Source of the DNA: CAZLPW01 sp964561495
GTDB taxonomy: Bacteria > Fidelibacterota > Marinisomatia > Marinisomatales > UBA1611
Direction: 5' to 3'
Assembly: GCA_964561495.1 (NCBI GenBank)
Contig: CAZLPW010000081.1
Span: forward strand, 1 to 8,760
Length of the DNA: 8,760 nt
Below the pieces are notes generated by a model. That model ran no database searches. It saw only the letters and a program-made list of their open reading frames with translations, and was not told where the DNA came from. Shown here one piece after another: positions 1 through 6,638 of this stretch. The stretch's first letter is position 1; every line of letters starts with the position of its first letter. The position numbers and the translations under genes are program-made.

Positions 1-1074
1 ACCAGTATGAGAATCATCCTGCCACATTATCAAGTTTTCTTCTCCACAGCCGCTGAATAATGCAACTTGAAGATCCATAGTCGTGTTTGAATCACAGGTA
101 GTTGCATAAATGGTATCAGGCTGTGTCAATAATATATTGTAGGCATAATCTCTGCCATCGCCATCAGCAGCACCAAAACCAAAACCAGGTAGAGACATAT
201 CCCATGTATCATCACTTTCATCAAGTGAATTAAAATCTATAAGGCTAGAAAAGGGTGTACCTAATTCGGACTGAGATACTTCGAGATCAAAACAGTCACC
301 TGAACTAGCAAAAATATCATCTCCAAATGACCCCCCAGGATTTAGTGTTCCTGGGTTGTTATTGCCTGATACGTCTGAGACTGTGGAAGAAGCATTATCA
401 TTAAAATTCCAGTAGCCATCTAGGCCATCACTTTCACCATCAACAACAGCATTCATAGACGCCTGAATCTGCTCTGCGGTCTTCTCGACTCTCCAGTAGC
501 GGACCTCGTCTATACTTCCGTTAAAGTTAAAGTCCTGGAACCTTGCTAGATAAAAATTAGCACCACCAAGCTGATCCCACTTAATCGAACCCGATGGGTC
601 CGCGCCAGTTTCAGCTGAAGTCTGCACGAGAACACCATTCTTATAAATTTTGACAACTCCATCCTCATAACTGTACTTTCCTGCTATATGAGTCCATACA
701 GCACCAGTAGGGACATCGGTATTAGCTATACCAGGCCAACTGTCTAAGAGTCCTCCCCCAATATCTTCGTCACCTGTTGTTCGAACAATAAACCTGTAAG
801 CATTTTCAGAGTATAATAGGCCAAACCCTGATTCAACATTAGGACCTTGAAAATTTAGATAGCTTACAATACCTGACTTATTTTCCTGAGCAATTGCATT
901 TGGCTTAATCCAAGCCTCAATTGTGATTGCCTCTACAGCTTCATTTAATCCAGATCCATTATTGTTGATGGTGACATATCCGCTACCATCAAAATTATAG
1001 CTGAAGTTCTGACCAAAAATAATTTCATAAATGGAAAGACAAAAAATAAAAACTATATAAATTTTATTGTACAT
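1..1074 (-). CDS. Secreted LamG-domain (concanavalin A-like) protein with PPC-like domain, 3' end outside window
   Basis: Partial gene; its first 358 codons are visible and the frame is still open at the left edge. The ATG start at 1074 lies inside the end of the upstream lipoprotein gene (11-nt overlap), with only a weak GGGA upstream, so translational coupling is likely. Residues 1-22 look like a signal peptide (MYNKIYIVFIFCLSIYEIIFG). Residues about 23-225 resemble a LamG-like jelly-roll: EAITIEAWIKP near 48-58, VWTHIAGKYS near 126-135, and the hallmark GSIDEVRYWR at 186-195. After a DVSGNNN-type linker (234-240), residues about 285-358 resemble a bacterial pre-peptidase C-terminal (PPC) beta-sandwich (DYAYNILLTQPDTIYATTC, then LIMWQDDS). 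Such proteins usually bind glycans or other surface ligands. The ligand cannot be told from the sequence. Further domains, possibly a sorting domain, may lie beyond the edge. Confidence 0.85.
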   Translation of the reverse strand, partial: MYNKIYIVFIFCLSIYEIIFGQNFSYNFDGSGYVTINNNGSGLNEAVEAITIEAWIKPNAIAQENKSGIVSYLNFQGPNVESGFGLLYSENAYRFIVRTTGDEDIGGGLLDSWPGIANTDVPTGAVWTHIAGKYSYEDGVVKIYKNGVLVQTSAETGADPSGSIKWDQLGGANFYLARFQDFNFNGSIDEVRYWRVEKTAEQIQASMNAVVDGESDGLDGYWNFNDNASSTVSDVSGNNNPGTLNPGGSFGDDIFASSGDCFDLEVSQSELGTPFSSLIDFNSLDESDDTWDMSLPGFGFGAADGDGRDYAYNILLTQPDTIYATTCDSNTTMDLQVALFSGCGEENLIMWQDDSHTG

Positions 1075-1618
1075 CTACAAAAGATTTCCCATAGCTTTTA
1101 ATTAGAACATTCTCATTTTGAAAATTTACAAACCTTGTCTCAGATGGGTTATACCTGAGCTCTGAAATACCAGGTGATTTTACACTAAAATAAACTCTCG
1201 CCATTGCATCCGTGCCCGACACATTCTGCTTTGCTTCCGTTGGCAGTGAAAAAATAAACAAATCCAACTCTCCATCAACATCAGAAGAGTCAGGAAACAG
1301 AAGTGGCATTGACTCAATTAAAAAAAATGTATCGGCTGAAACTGAGTCCACGACTAAGCTGCCTCTATCATATAGAACCTGCATCTGGGCACCAGCCACA
1401 TCAGGAAAATCGTAGGTATATAGCTTAACTGAAAAAGTGTCCCCGACGCCTACATCAGATATATTTTGTGGATGAAAAAATATAGCTGGTGGCGACAAAT
1501 CTAAGTTAAAAGGGTCACTCACATTATCCAGACTGTAGTCTGCATCTTGACAGCCAAGCCAGATAAATAAAAAAAATATTAGTCTGTTGAAAAACTTATT
1601 ATGGAATATCGATTCCAA
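1064..1618 (-). CDS. Cohesin-like domain lipoprotein (putative)
   Basis: A 184-residue exported protein. The start is a TTG codon; an in-frame TAG lies four codons upstream and AGGAG sits six bases before the TTG, so this is the best start although it lies inside the upstream gene (20-nt overlap). Residues 9-23 form a hydrophobic stretch ending in FIWLGC, a lipobox-like site with Cys23 as the probable lipidated residue. Trp at -3 is atypical, so lipidation is likely but not certain. Residues about 42-184 resemble the cohesin/carbohydrate-binding-like beta-sandwich: a VGVGDTFSVKLYTYDFPDVAGAQMQV-type opening in two parts (56-65 and 66-81), VLYDRGSLVVDSVS (81-94), then AMARVYFSVKSPG (138-150). 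In many bacteria this fold occurs on envelope proteins unrelated to cellulosomes; no dockerin is visible here. It overlaps the LamG gene by 11 nt, so the two products probably act together. Partner unknown. Confidence 0.75.
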   Translation of the reverse strand: MESIFHNKFFNRLIFFLFIWLGCQDADYSLDNVSDPFNLDLSPPAIFFHPQNISDVGVGDTFSVKLYTYDFPDVAGAQMQVLYDRGSLVVDSVSADTFFLIESMPLLFPDSSDVDGELDLFIFSLPTEAKQNVSGTDAMARVYFSVKSPGISELRYNPSETRFVNFQNENVLIKSYGKSFVDVQ

Positions 1619-3218
1619 GATTGGCTCCTAGTGTAATCCAAGACAATATATCATAGTCAGCGCTATTAATGATATTCGTTCTACCAAAAAAACCAATTGA
1701 AATAGGTAGGCTAGCATCAATTTTGTATAAAACCTCAAACCCAGTTAAAATACCTTTTCCATGTGTTGAGGATGAACGACCGACCAGAATATTTTTTTCT
1801 AAATTTTTACCGCCAATTTTATTGATCTTACTAATATCAATATTAAAAACCAGCGCCCTGTTAAAACCAGAGATAGCGTTCTCTCTATCATAATTCTGCT
1901 TATCAAATGTATAGTTTGTAATCTCATACTGAAGAGAAATCCGAAAAGAACGAAGATTAACCTCAAACGGCGTCTTCAGCTTTAATCCACCACTGGTATG
2001 ATTACGAAATTCTGCCAGCACCTCGCTCTTGCTTAAGGGCCTTTGTATTGAACCCTGTAAACCAAATCCAGAAATAAAATCCTGCACCAATACGCTTGAG
2101 CTTTTCCCATTTATATTTTTTGAGTCCCACGGAGAACCACCAAAAAACTTTCCTCCATCATAGACCTCTTCTGGTCCTACGAGATAGGCATGAACCATAT
2201 TTGCTACCCATATACCTACGCCTAAATTTCTAATCCCTTTCATTAAGTTATTATAGCGCTTCGTATCATTGGCGTATTTAACTACCTTAGGACGAAGCTC
2301 TTGAATCTCTCTAGGATCGCTCAGCCTCTGATATCTTTCATATGTATTCTCAAAACCTCCCCAAGATTGCTTGTAGTCAGAGTGCCAAATAAAAGCAAAA
2401 CCAGCTAAAAAGATTTCAGTGGCTAGAATACCCATGCCTACATATTTTCTTTGAGAGTACATCTGACCAGTGCCTGGAACAACGGTAGAAAGAGCTAATG
2501 ATTTGATCTTTTCGGGGATCCTTATATCTAAGAGTCTAAATCTACGTTTATCCAGAGAAAGGTCAGTTAAGTTCGTTGTGTCGGTTGGAACGCCTAAACT
2601 ATCGGGTATTGGCAAACCACTCACATCATAAGCCAGTTTTTTCATTCCAATAAGAAGACTGTCTGTGATACCTGTACTGCTTATTGAAAAATTGCTGGTT
2701 AAGGTTTCCATATCAATAGAATAGAGTCTGCCTTGGATAAGGTAGCTTATTTTACCATCAGATCCAGAGTCAAAATCCTCAAACTCTTGTATGGTTCCTG
2801 CGATAACATAGTTTACATTTAGAAGTCTGCCGCGCTCTAGTGCACAATCTATATCCCAGCAGTTCCAATAGTCTGTTGTCTCAGGCAATAAAATATTTAC
2901 TCTTTGTGTAAGGCTCCTATCCTGTACCTCAAAAATTCGAAGATCTCTGACAGTATTCCGGAATTCTTCGGTCATCTTGGTGATTAAGGGCGCAGAGATA
3001 TCCTTGCCCTCAAACTCAAAAACAGCAAGCTTTTTCCCGGTCTGTACTGAGACCACACTAGACTGATATTTTCTGTCATTGTCAGGCTCAATACTTTCCG
3101 CTGGAATGCTCAGCTCATCTTTATATTTTTGAGGCGCTGGTTCTGCTACAGATTTTTCTACAGCGAGAACCAAAAAAAGCCAAAATATTTGAAGTACAAC
3201 TAGCTTTTGTTGATGCAT
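1599..3218 (-). CDS. Exported CsgG/LpoB-like + DUF5683-like envelope protein
   Basis: A 539-residue protein starting at an ATG preceded by GAGGGAG. Residues 1-25 are a signal peptide (hydrophobic 7-20, likely cleavage after SVA). Residues about 61-200 resemble the CsgG/LpoB-type domain of envelope proteins: KKLAVFEFEGKDIS (62-75), a DRSLTQR-type segment (100-106), NCWDIDCALERGRLLNVNYV (119-138) matching the Cys-containing CAxExGxLL segment of this family, and a GRLYSIDMET strand (163-172). Residues about 238-348 resemble DUF5683, with the small-residue signature STVVPGTGQMYSQRKYVGMG (244-263), a hydrophobic segment (262-279) and a second weak one (330-347). Residues 380-539 are rich in alternating beta-strands (LRSFRISLQYEITNYTF) and could be a small outer-membrane beta domain. 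The role is unknown; a structural or assembly role at the envelope is an inference. It is followed by an overlapping lipoprotein gene and has its own promoter candidate. Confidence 0.8.
   Translation of the reverse strand: MHQQKLVVLQIFWLFLVLAVEKSVAEPAPQKYKDELSIPAESIEPDNDRKYQSSVVSVQTGKKLAVFEFEGKDISAPLITKMTEEFRNTVRDLRIFEVQDRSLTQRVNILLPETTDYWNCWDIDCALERGRLLNVNYVIAGTIQEFEDFDSGSDGKISYLIQGRLYSIDMETLTSNFSISSTGITDSLLIGMKKLAYDVSGLPIPDSLGVPTDTTNLTDLSLDKRRFRLLDIRIPEKIKSLALSTVVPGTGQMYSQRKYVGMGILATEIFLAGFAFIWHSDYKQSWGGFENTYERYQRLSDPREIQELRPKVVKYANDTKRYNNLMKGIRNLGVGIWVANMVHAYLVGPEEVYDGGKFFGGSPWDSKNINGKSSSVLVQDFISGFGLQGSIQRPLSKSEVLAEFRNHTSGGLKLKTPFEVNLRSFRISLQYEITNYTFDKQNYDRENAISGFNRALVFNIDISKINKIGGKNLEKNILVGRSSSTHGKGILTGFEVLYKIDASLPISIGFFGRTNIINSADYDILSWITLGANLGIDIP
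1625..1629 (-). promoter_or_regulatory. Ribosome binding site supporting the TTG start at 1618
   Basis: AGGAG on the minus strand, six bases upstream of the TTG. It lies within the coding sequence of the preceding CsgG-like gene and explains how the nested TTG start can be used. Confidence 0.6.
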
Positions 3219-3220
3219 AG

Positions 3221-3227
3221 CTCCCTC
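3221..3227 (-). promoter_or_regulatory. Ribosome binding site of the CsgG-like gene
   Basis: GAGGGAG on the minus strand. Its GAGG part is five bases from the ATG at 3218, which fixes the start of the CsgG-like gene. Confidence 0.6.
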
Positions 3228-3246
3228 GGATAGAAAAATTTACATC

Positions 3247-3274
3247 ATTGTATCGCTAAGTCAAATAAAGACAA
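3247..3274 (-). promoter_or_regulatory. Candidate internal sigma70-type promoter
   Basis: In the 73-bp gap between the 167-residue gene and the CsgG-like gene, the minus strand shows TTGTCT (3269-3274) and TACAAT (3247-3252) separated by 16 bp. The -10 matches the consensus in five of six bases and the -35 in four. It would start a leader of about 20 nt before the ATG at 3218. This gap is the longest between genes of the minus-strand series, which fits an internal promoter. AT-rich DNA yields such matches by chance, and promoter rules in this lineage are unknown. Confidence 0.35.
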
Positions 3275-3291
3275 TAAAATTTTATATTTAT

Positions 3292-3795
3292 CTAAAACTG
3301 CCTAAGAGGGTTGTCTCTGAACCATTGCCCAACAAAATCCGAGGTGTGTTTTATTATAGCTTCTTCTATCTCCAGATGGATAGAGGATGAGTTAGATTGT
3401 CCTAAAATCTCTTTCTCATAGACCTTATGAATTCTAAACTTTTTAGTTATCATTGTGTCTTTAACTGATTGAATATACTCTCGGTCTGGGAGAGCATAGT
3501 TATATAAGCAATAGTTAATCATAAATGAAGAAACCTTATCTATATTGCTATCAATAATAAATATTTCTACAGCCAAACGTGGAAACGGAATTGTTTTATC
3601 AATCCTTATTCTAGTTTGAGCCATTGACAGTTCTATAAAATTCATAATCCTATTGACCCATAGCTGGTCCTCCAGACTGTCTATTTCAATATGGATAGAT
3701 AGCTCATTAATATCCTTTAAATTTCCGTGGTACCACTTACTCTGTGCGCTTGCAAACAGACTCAAACTAAATACTAAAATAAATATTGATCTCAT
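3292..3795 (-). CDS. Small exported protein of unknown function
   Basis: A 167-residue protein that I do not recognise. The ATG start lies 10 nt after the stop of the selenoprotein gene, so the two are probably co-transcribed; no strong Shine-Dalgarno is visible, which suggests coupling. Residues 1-17 form a clear signal peptide (MRSIFILVFSLSLFASA, cleavage before QSK). The mature part alternates strands and helices: LSIHIEIDS (32-40), a helix with EDQLWVNRIMNFIELSMAQT (42-61), a strand around LAVEIFIIDS (74-83), then charged helices ending in EEAIIKHTSDFVGQWF (142-158 approximately). It has a single Cys (YCLYNYAL region), so it is not an obvious CxxC redox partner. There are no membrane segments after the signal. 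The position directly after a secreted redox protein suggests an envelope role; nothing more specific can be supported. Confidence 0.7.
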   Translation of the reverse strand: MRSIFILVFSLSLFASAQSKWYHGNLKDINELSIHIEIDSLEDQLWVNRIMNFIELSMAQTRIRIDKTIPFPRLAVEIFIIDSNIDKVSSFMINYCLYNYALPDREYIQSVKDTMITKKFRIHKVYEKEILGQSNSSSIHLEIEEAIIKHTSDFVGQWFRDNPLRQF

Positions 3796-3805
3796 GAGTT
3801 CATTC

Positions 3806-5872
3806 TTATTTTAGTAATATAATTTTTTTTGAATCTGACTTCCCCATATAAGAAAGTCTAACAATAAACAGGCCTGATCCTATATTGTTTGAATTCAAAG
3901 AAACCGTATTTAATCCAGAGTGAATTTCACCATCCAACATCGAATCAACTAAACGTCCATTTAAATCAAATAGGTCTAAATAAACTTTTCCCTTATACGT
4001 CATAGGATCCAAATAAAACCTTAGGTTTATGTGGTTATTTGCAGGGTTTGGGTAAGGATCTAAGAGTCTAAAATCTTCTAGGGTAAATCCTGAAGATGCA
4101 GCCACTGATAAGCTATTTGGTTCCAACAAATCTTCAATTAGATAGATCATATATTCTGTGTCAATCTCATTGTTTGCATAGACAAGAGTTCCAGCCTGAT
4201 CTATGATAAAATCTCTTGGATATGGTGAACCCTGATTGGGTATATAATAGGCGTCATATACGACTCCACCAAATCCACCTGGCCCGCCATTACCACCAGA
4301 GCTCTCATCTCCTAATATTGGATATGTTATACCATTATCCATTACAAACTGATTAATCTGGTTCTGACCGACAGCAGTGATCCCTACTACATACACACTG
4401 TCTTGTGGAAAAGTTTGCCAGATAGATGTTTCAAAGTCCGATAACTCCGGACTACACACGGGTCATCCAGGGGCAAAAAAGGCTAACACAACAATCTTAC
4501 CAATATGTTCACTTAGAGTAAAATCCCCGTTCCCATTGGCGACAATGGGGAGACTGAATTCAGGTGCATCTATACCTACAATCCCACCATCATAGTTTCC
4601 GACTAATTGGATCAGAATCTCTGTTTCGTCTGGATCATTCGATAGCAGAACCATCGTGCCAGATGCATTCTGATCTGATCGTGTATAAACTATTTGTGAA
4701 ACTCTAGATTCAAATATATCTAAGTATTCTGGGAAATTAACAACCTGAAAATCAGGATGACTTGGAATCGGTCCTGCTATCCCAAGCGGAAATTGACCAT
4801 TATTTTCAATTAGGATATCGAAAGTATCAGTTTCTCCAATTTCAAGAGCTGGAAACGATATATCCCAACTGCTTATATCTAAATCAGGATCAGTTATTTG
4901 CCCATAAATAAATGTTTGCAGGTGCTGCCACTCTGCCGAAAAGATGACGCTATCTATTGAGGCAATAGCTAGTGTTCTCCTTCCAGTACTCTTGTAACCG
5001 ACCAATTGAAGCTCTGTTCCAGTCCATTCTAAAATTTTTATATCTATCCAGTCAGATACAGCAACCTTGTTTTCACCAAACAAGCTTATCTTATTAGATA
5101 GTCCATTAGTGTTATAGTTTCCAAGAAAAGCTGGTGAGTTAAAATCTGAAAAATCATAAACCGACACACCAGCTGAGCCCTCAGCCACATACAATAGACT
5201 GTCTCTTATTTGAATATCCTTTACTGACCCCTCGGTATCCAGATAAACCTCTGTACATATTTCAGATAAACAAGATAGTTCCTTAAATATCAAGCCCTCC
5301 TCTCCATTACCAATTATTATTTTCGATGTATCTACAAAAATAACATCCCAGGCGTTTTCACATTGAAATTCATAAAATAATTCTGGATCCTGGTAATTTT
5401 GAATGTCAAAAATAAAAACACCATTCCCATGAGCAGCTACCGCTAAAAAATTGTCCATTAAATCTAGGCCTTCTAATGTTAAGCCGTTTGTGTTTGTTCC
5501 TGGAAAAGATAATGAGCCTACATATTGAGGATTAAGTGGATCACTGAAATTAATTATCGCAGATTTATTTCCTTTATTCCTACTAGAAATGAATGCGAGA
5601 CTATCGTTGCCCGTAATGCAAAAGCCTGGTTGCGCCCTGTTATTATTTCCCATCGGAATTTCTATGTTAGAAATATGAACAGGGAAAGCAGGATCAGAAA
5701 TATCAAAAAAATCATAGCCATCTAAGTTTCCAGGGATAATCATAATGGAATCACTTATCTGGATATCCATTAGCTCTCTTGCGGGTGGGTTCAATCGATC
5801 CTGAAGTGTTAGGTTCTTTCCAAAACAAAAAAATGGAAAAATTAAAAATATGATTTTTATATAATTAATCAT
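3806..5872 (-). CDS. Secreted multidomain selenoprotein: beta-propeller, Ig-like, Sec-containing redoxin domain, type IX-type sorting domain
   Basis: Read through the in-frame TGA at 4463-4465 as selenocysteine, this is one 688-residue protein. The ATG at 5872 overlaps the methyltransferase stop by 8 nt and gives a compact signal peptide (1-18, MINYIKIIFLIFPFFCFG); an in-frame TTG at 5893 would add seven residues. Residues about 24-325 show repeats like GYDFFDISDPAFPVHISNIE, typical of LVIVD-like beta-propellers. Residues about 330-430 resemble an Ig-like (choice-of-anchor/ASH) domain ending LLSNDPDETEILIQLVGNY. Residues about 431-590 are a redoxin/TlpA-like thioredoxin fold: IDAPEFSLP, IGKIVVLAFFAPG, then U470-P-V-C473-SPEL, a Gly-rich insertion (522-536), and PYPRDFIIDQAGTLVY with the probable cis-Pro. 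Residues 603-688 match a type A sorting domain (DPYPNPANNH, LFDLNGRLV, GLFIVRLSYMG, SKKIILLK). Inferred role: thiol/selenol redox chemistry at or outside the outer membrane. The alternative is a nonsense-mutated Cys homologue, which I consider unlikely given the hairpin. Confidence 0.88.
4435..4453 (-). promoter_or_regulatory. Putative bacterial SECIS hairpin
   Basis: On the mRNA the stem AGUCCG (4453-4448) pairs perfectly with CGGACU (4440-4435) around the loop GAGUUAU (4447-4441). Nine nt separate the UGA from the stem and the loop starts 16 nt after the UGA. A G opens the loop, matching the bacterial SECIS rules as I know them (G within the first two loop positions, loop about 16-37 nt after UGA). 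The hairpin is inside the coding sequence, as in bacterial formate dehydrogenase mRNAs, and would be bound by SelB. Outer extension of the stem is weak (wobble pairs only). Confidence 0.75.
4463..4465 (-). other. In-frame UGA read as selenocysteine (residue 470)
   Basis: The codons run GCC CCT GGA TGA CCC GTG TGT AGT, translating as A-P-G-U-P-V-C-S. The UGA occupies the first position of a CxxC thioredoxin-type active site, directly after the core strand KIVVLAFFAPG. The frame stays open for 217 more codons with obvious continuation of the same fold. UGA serves as a normal stop in the EamA and VOC genes nearby, and Trp is TGG throughout, so the code is standard here. Confidence 0.88.
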
Positions 5873-6557
5873 CCTCTTTAACCATAGGCACAAACCTCAC
5901 GGGCGTTTTTTTTTGTTTTGAAATTTTACCATCCGCATCTTTTTTAATTATCCAAAGATATTGAGTCCGAAACTGCGGACCTACAGGCAATATCATAATA
6001 CCATTGTATGATAATTGGTTCACAAGTTCTTCAGGTATATGCTCTGGTGCAGCGGTTACGATAATACGATCAAACGGTGCCTCTTTGGGAATGCCTTGGT
6101 AGCCATCTCCCTCATATACAGTTACATTATTATAGTCTAATTCTGACAACACTTTTTTTGCTCTTTCAGCAAGTTCAGGAATTATTTCAATAGTGTGAAC
6201 ATCGTCTGCTAGCTCTCCTAGAATTGCAGCCTGATAACCAGATCCTGTACCCACCTCTAAAATTTTATGTTCTCTATCTATGCTAAGCATCTCTGTCATT
6301 AGAGCGACTATATATGGTTGACTGATTGTTTGGTTGTTACCAATAGGGAGGGGGCCATCATTATAGGCTCTGTTTCTAAGTTTTTCTGGTATAAATTTAT
6401 GCCTCTCAACACGTTCCATCGCCTGGAGGACAATAGCGCTAGATATTCCTCTTCTTTCAAGCTGGTGTTTTATCATATTATTCCGGAGTTTTTTATATAT
6501 ATTTGTGTCCTCTGGGAAAATAAGCGAAAAAAGAAAAAAATAGAAGTATGGTTTCAC
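5865..6557 (-). CDS. pcm: Protein-L-isoaspartate O-methyltransferase, possibly exported
   Basis: A 230-residue protein that methylates L-isoaspartyl residues in damaged proteins with S-adenosylmethionine, starting their repair. Diagnostic family segments are present: MIKHQLERRGI (28-38), AMERVERHKFIPE (46-58), NQTISQPYIVALMTEML (75-91), the SAM-binding motif ILEVGTGSGYQAAIL (99-113), the acidic HTIEIIPELAERA (121-133), DRIIVTAAPEHIPEEL (163-178) and a C-terminal RFVPM (221-225). The catalytic core begins near residue 25. The extra N-terminus (MKPYFYFFLFSLIFPED) is hydrophobic like a short signal peptide, though it lacks a clear cleavage site. The start is GTG with no good Shine-Dalgarno; the ATG at residue 28, preceded by CGGAAT, could give a cytoplasmic form. 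It is the first gene of the minus-strand series and overlaps the selenoprotein ATG by 8 nt, so the two are probably expressed together. Confidence 0.93.
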   Translation of the reverse strand: MKPYFYFFLFSLIFPEDTNIYKKLRNNMIKHQLERRGISSAIVLQAMERVERHKFIPEKLRNRAYNDGPLPIGNNQTISQPYIVALMTEMLSIDREHKILEVGTGSGYQAAILGELADDVHTIEIIPELAERAKKVLSELDYNNVTVYEGDGYQGIPKEAPFDRIIVTAAPEHIPEELVNQLSYNGIMILPVGPQFRTQYLWIIKKDADGKISKQKKTPVRFVPMVKEDD

Positions 6558-6638
6558 ATGATAAAATTACTATAAACTGAATTAAAATATTGGCCTAGTA
6601 TTTATAAAAATAATATAAAAGGATAATAAATCTTTTCC
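6558..6638. promoter_or_regulatory. Divergent intergenic region between pcm and the EamA gene
   Basis: This is the only divergent gap in the window and should hold the promoters of both the minus-strand series and the transporter. It is very AT-rich. On the plus strand TTGGCC (6590-6595) and TATAAA (6614-6619) lie 18 bp apart, and on the minus strand TATAGT lies close before the GTG of pcm. AAAGGA (about 6618-6623) could be the transporter's ribosome binding site, although it is 15 nt from the GTG. The boxes are weak matches; no operator or riboswitch-like structure is evident. Confidence 0.35.

Noticed and set aside
1212..1415. Plus-strand open frames opposite the minus-strand genes (also 1669-1893, 4377-4595, 5525-5725, 6318-6575)
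   Set aside because: Each lies within a well-supported minus-strand gene, shows no recognisable domain and has low-complexity or shadow-like composition.
1064..1618. Part of a cellulosome (cohesin-dockerin system)
   Set aside because: There is no dockerin repeat and no glycoside hydrolase in the window. Cohesin-like folds occur on many non-cellulosomal envelope proteins.
3274..3287. AT-only palindrome (ATAAAATTTTAT) as a terminator
   Set aside because: It has no G-C pairs and no following U-tract structure, and such palindromes are common in AT-rich gaps.
2524..4074. A short direct repeat, ATCTAAGAGTCTAAA, near 2526 and near 4058
   Set aside because: Both copies encode FRLLD on the minus strand in unrelated proteins. 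It is too short and isolated to be a mobile or regulatory repeat.
3806..4459. A separate gene starting at GTG 4459 (217 residues)
   Set aside because: It would begin in the middle of a thioredoxin active site, lacks a signal peptide despite a secretion-type C-terminus, and has no proper ribosome binding site. It is the second half of the selenoprotein.
4463..4465. UGA reassigned to Trp or Gly across the genome
   Set aside because: The EamA and VOC genes end in TGA at the expected family ends, and Trp is encoded by TGG throughout the window.
4463..5893. A separate 476-residue gene ending at the TGA
   Set aside because: It would end at APG just before the active-site Cys pair, leaving a truncated redoxin fold. 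Readthrough restores a complete domain.
5870..5893. TTG at 5893 as the selenoprotein start
   Set aside because: The ATG at 5872 gives a normal-length signal peptide and an 8-nt overlap with the upstream stop. The TTG remains possible, with a GAGG two bases before it.
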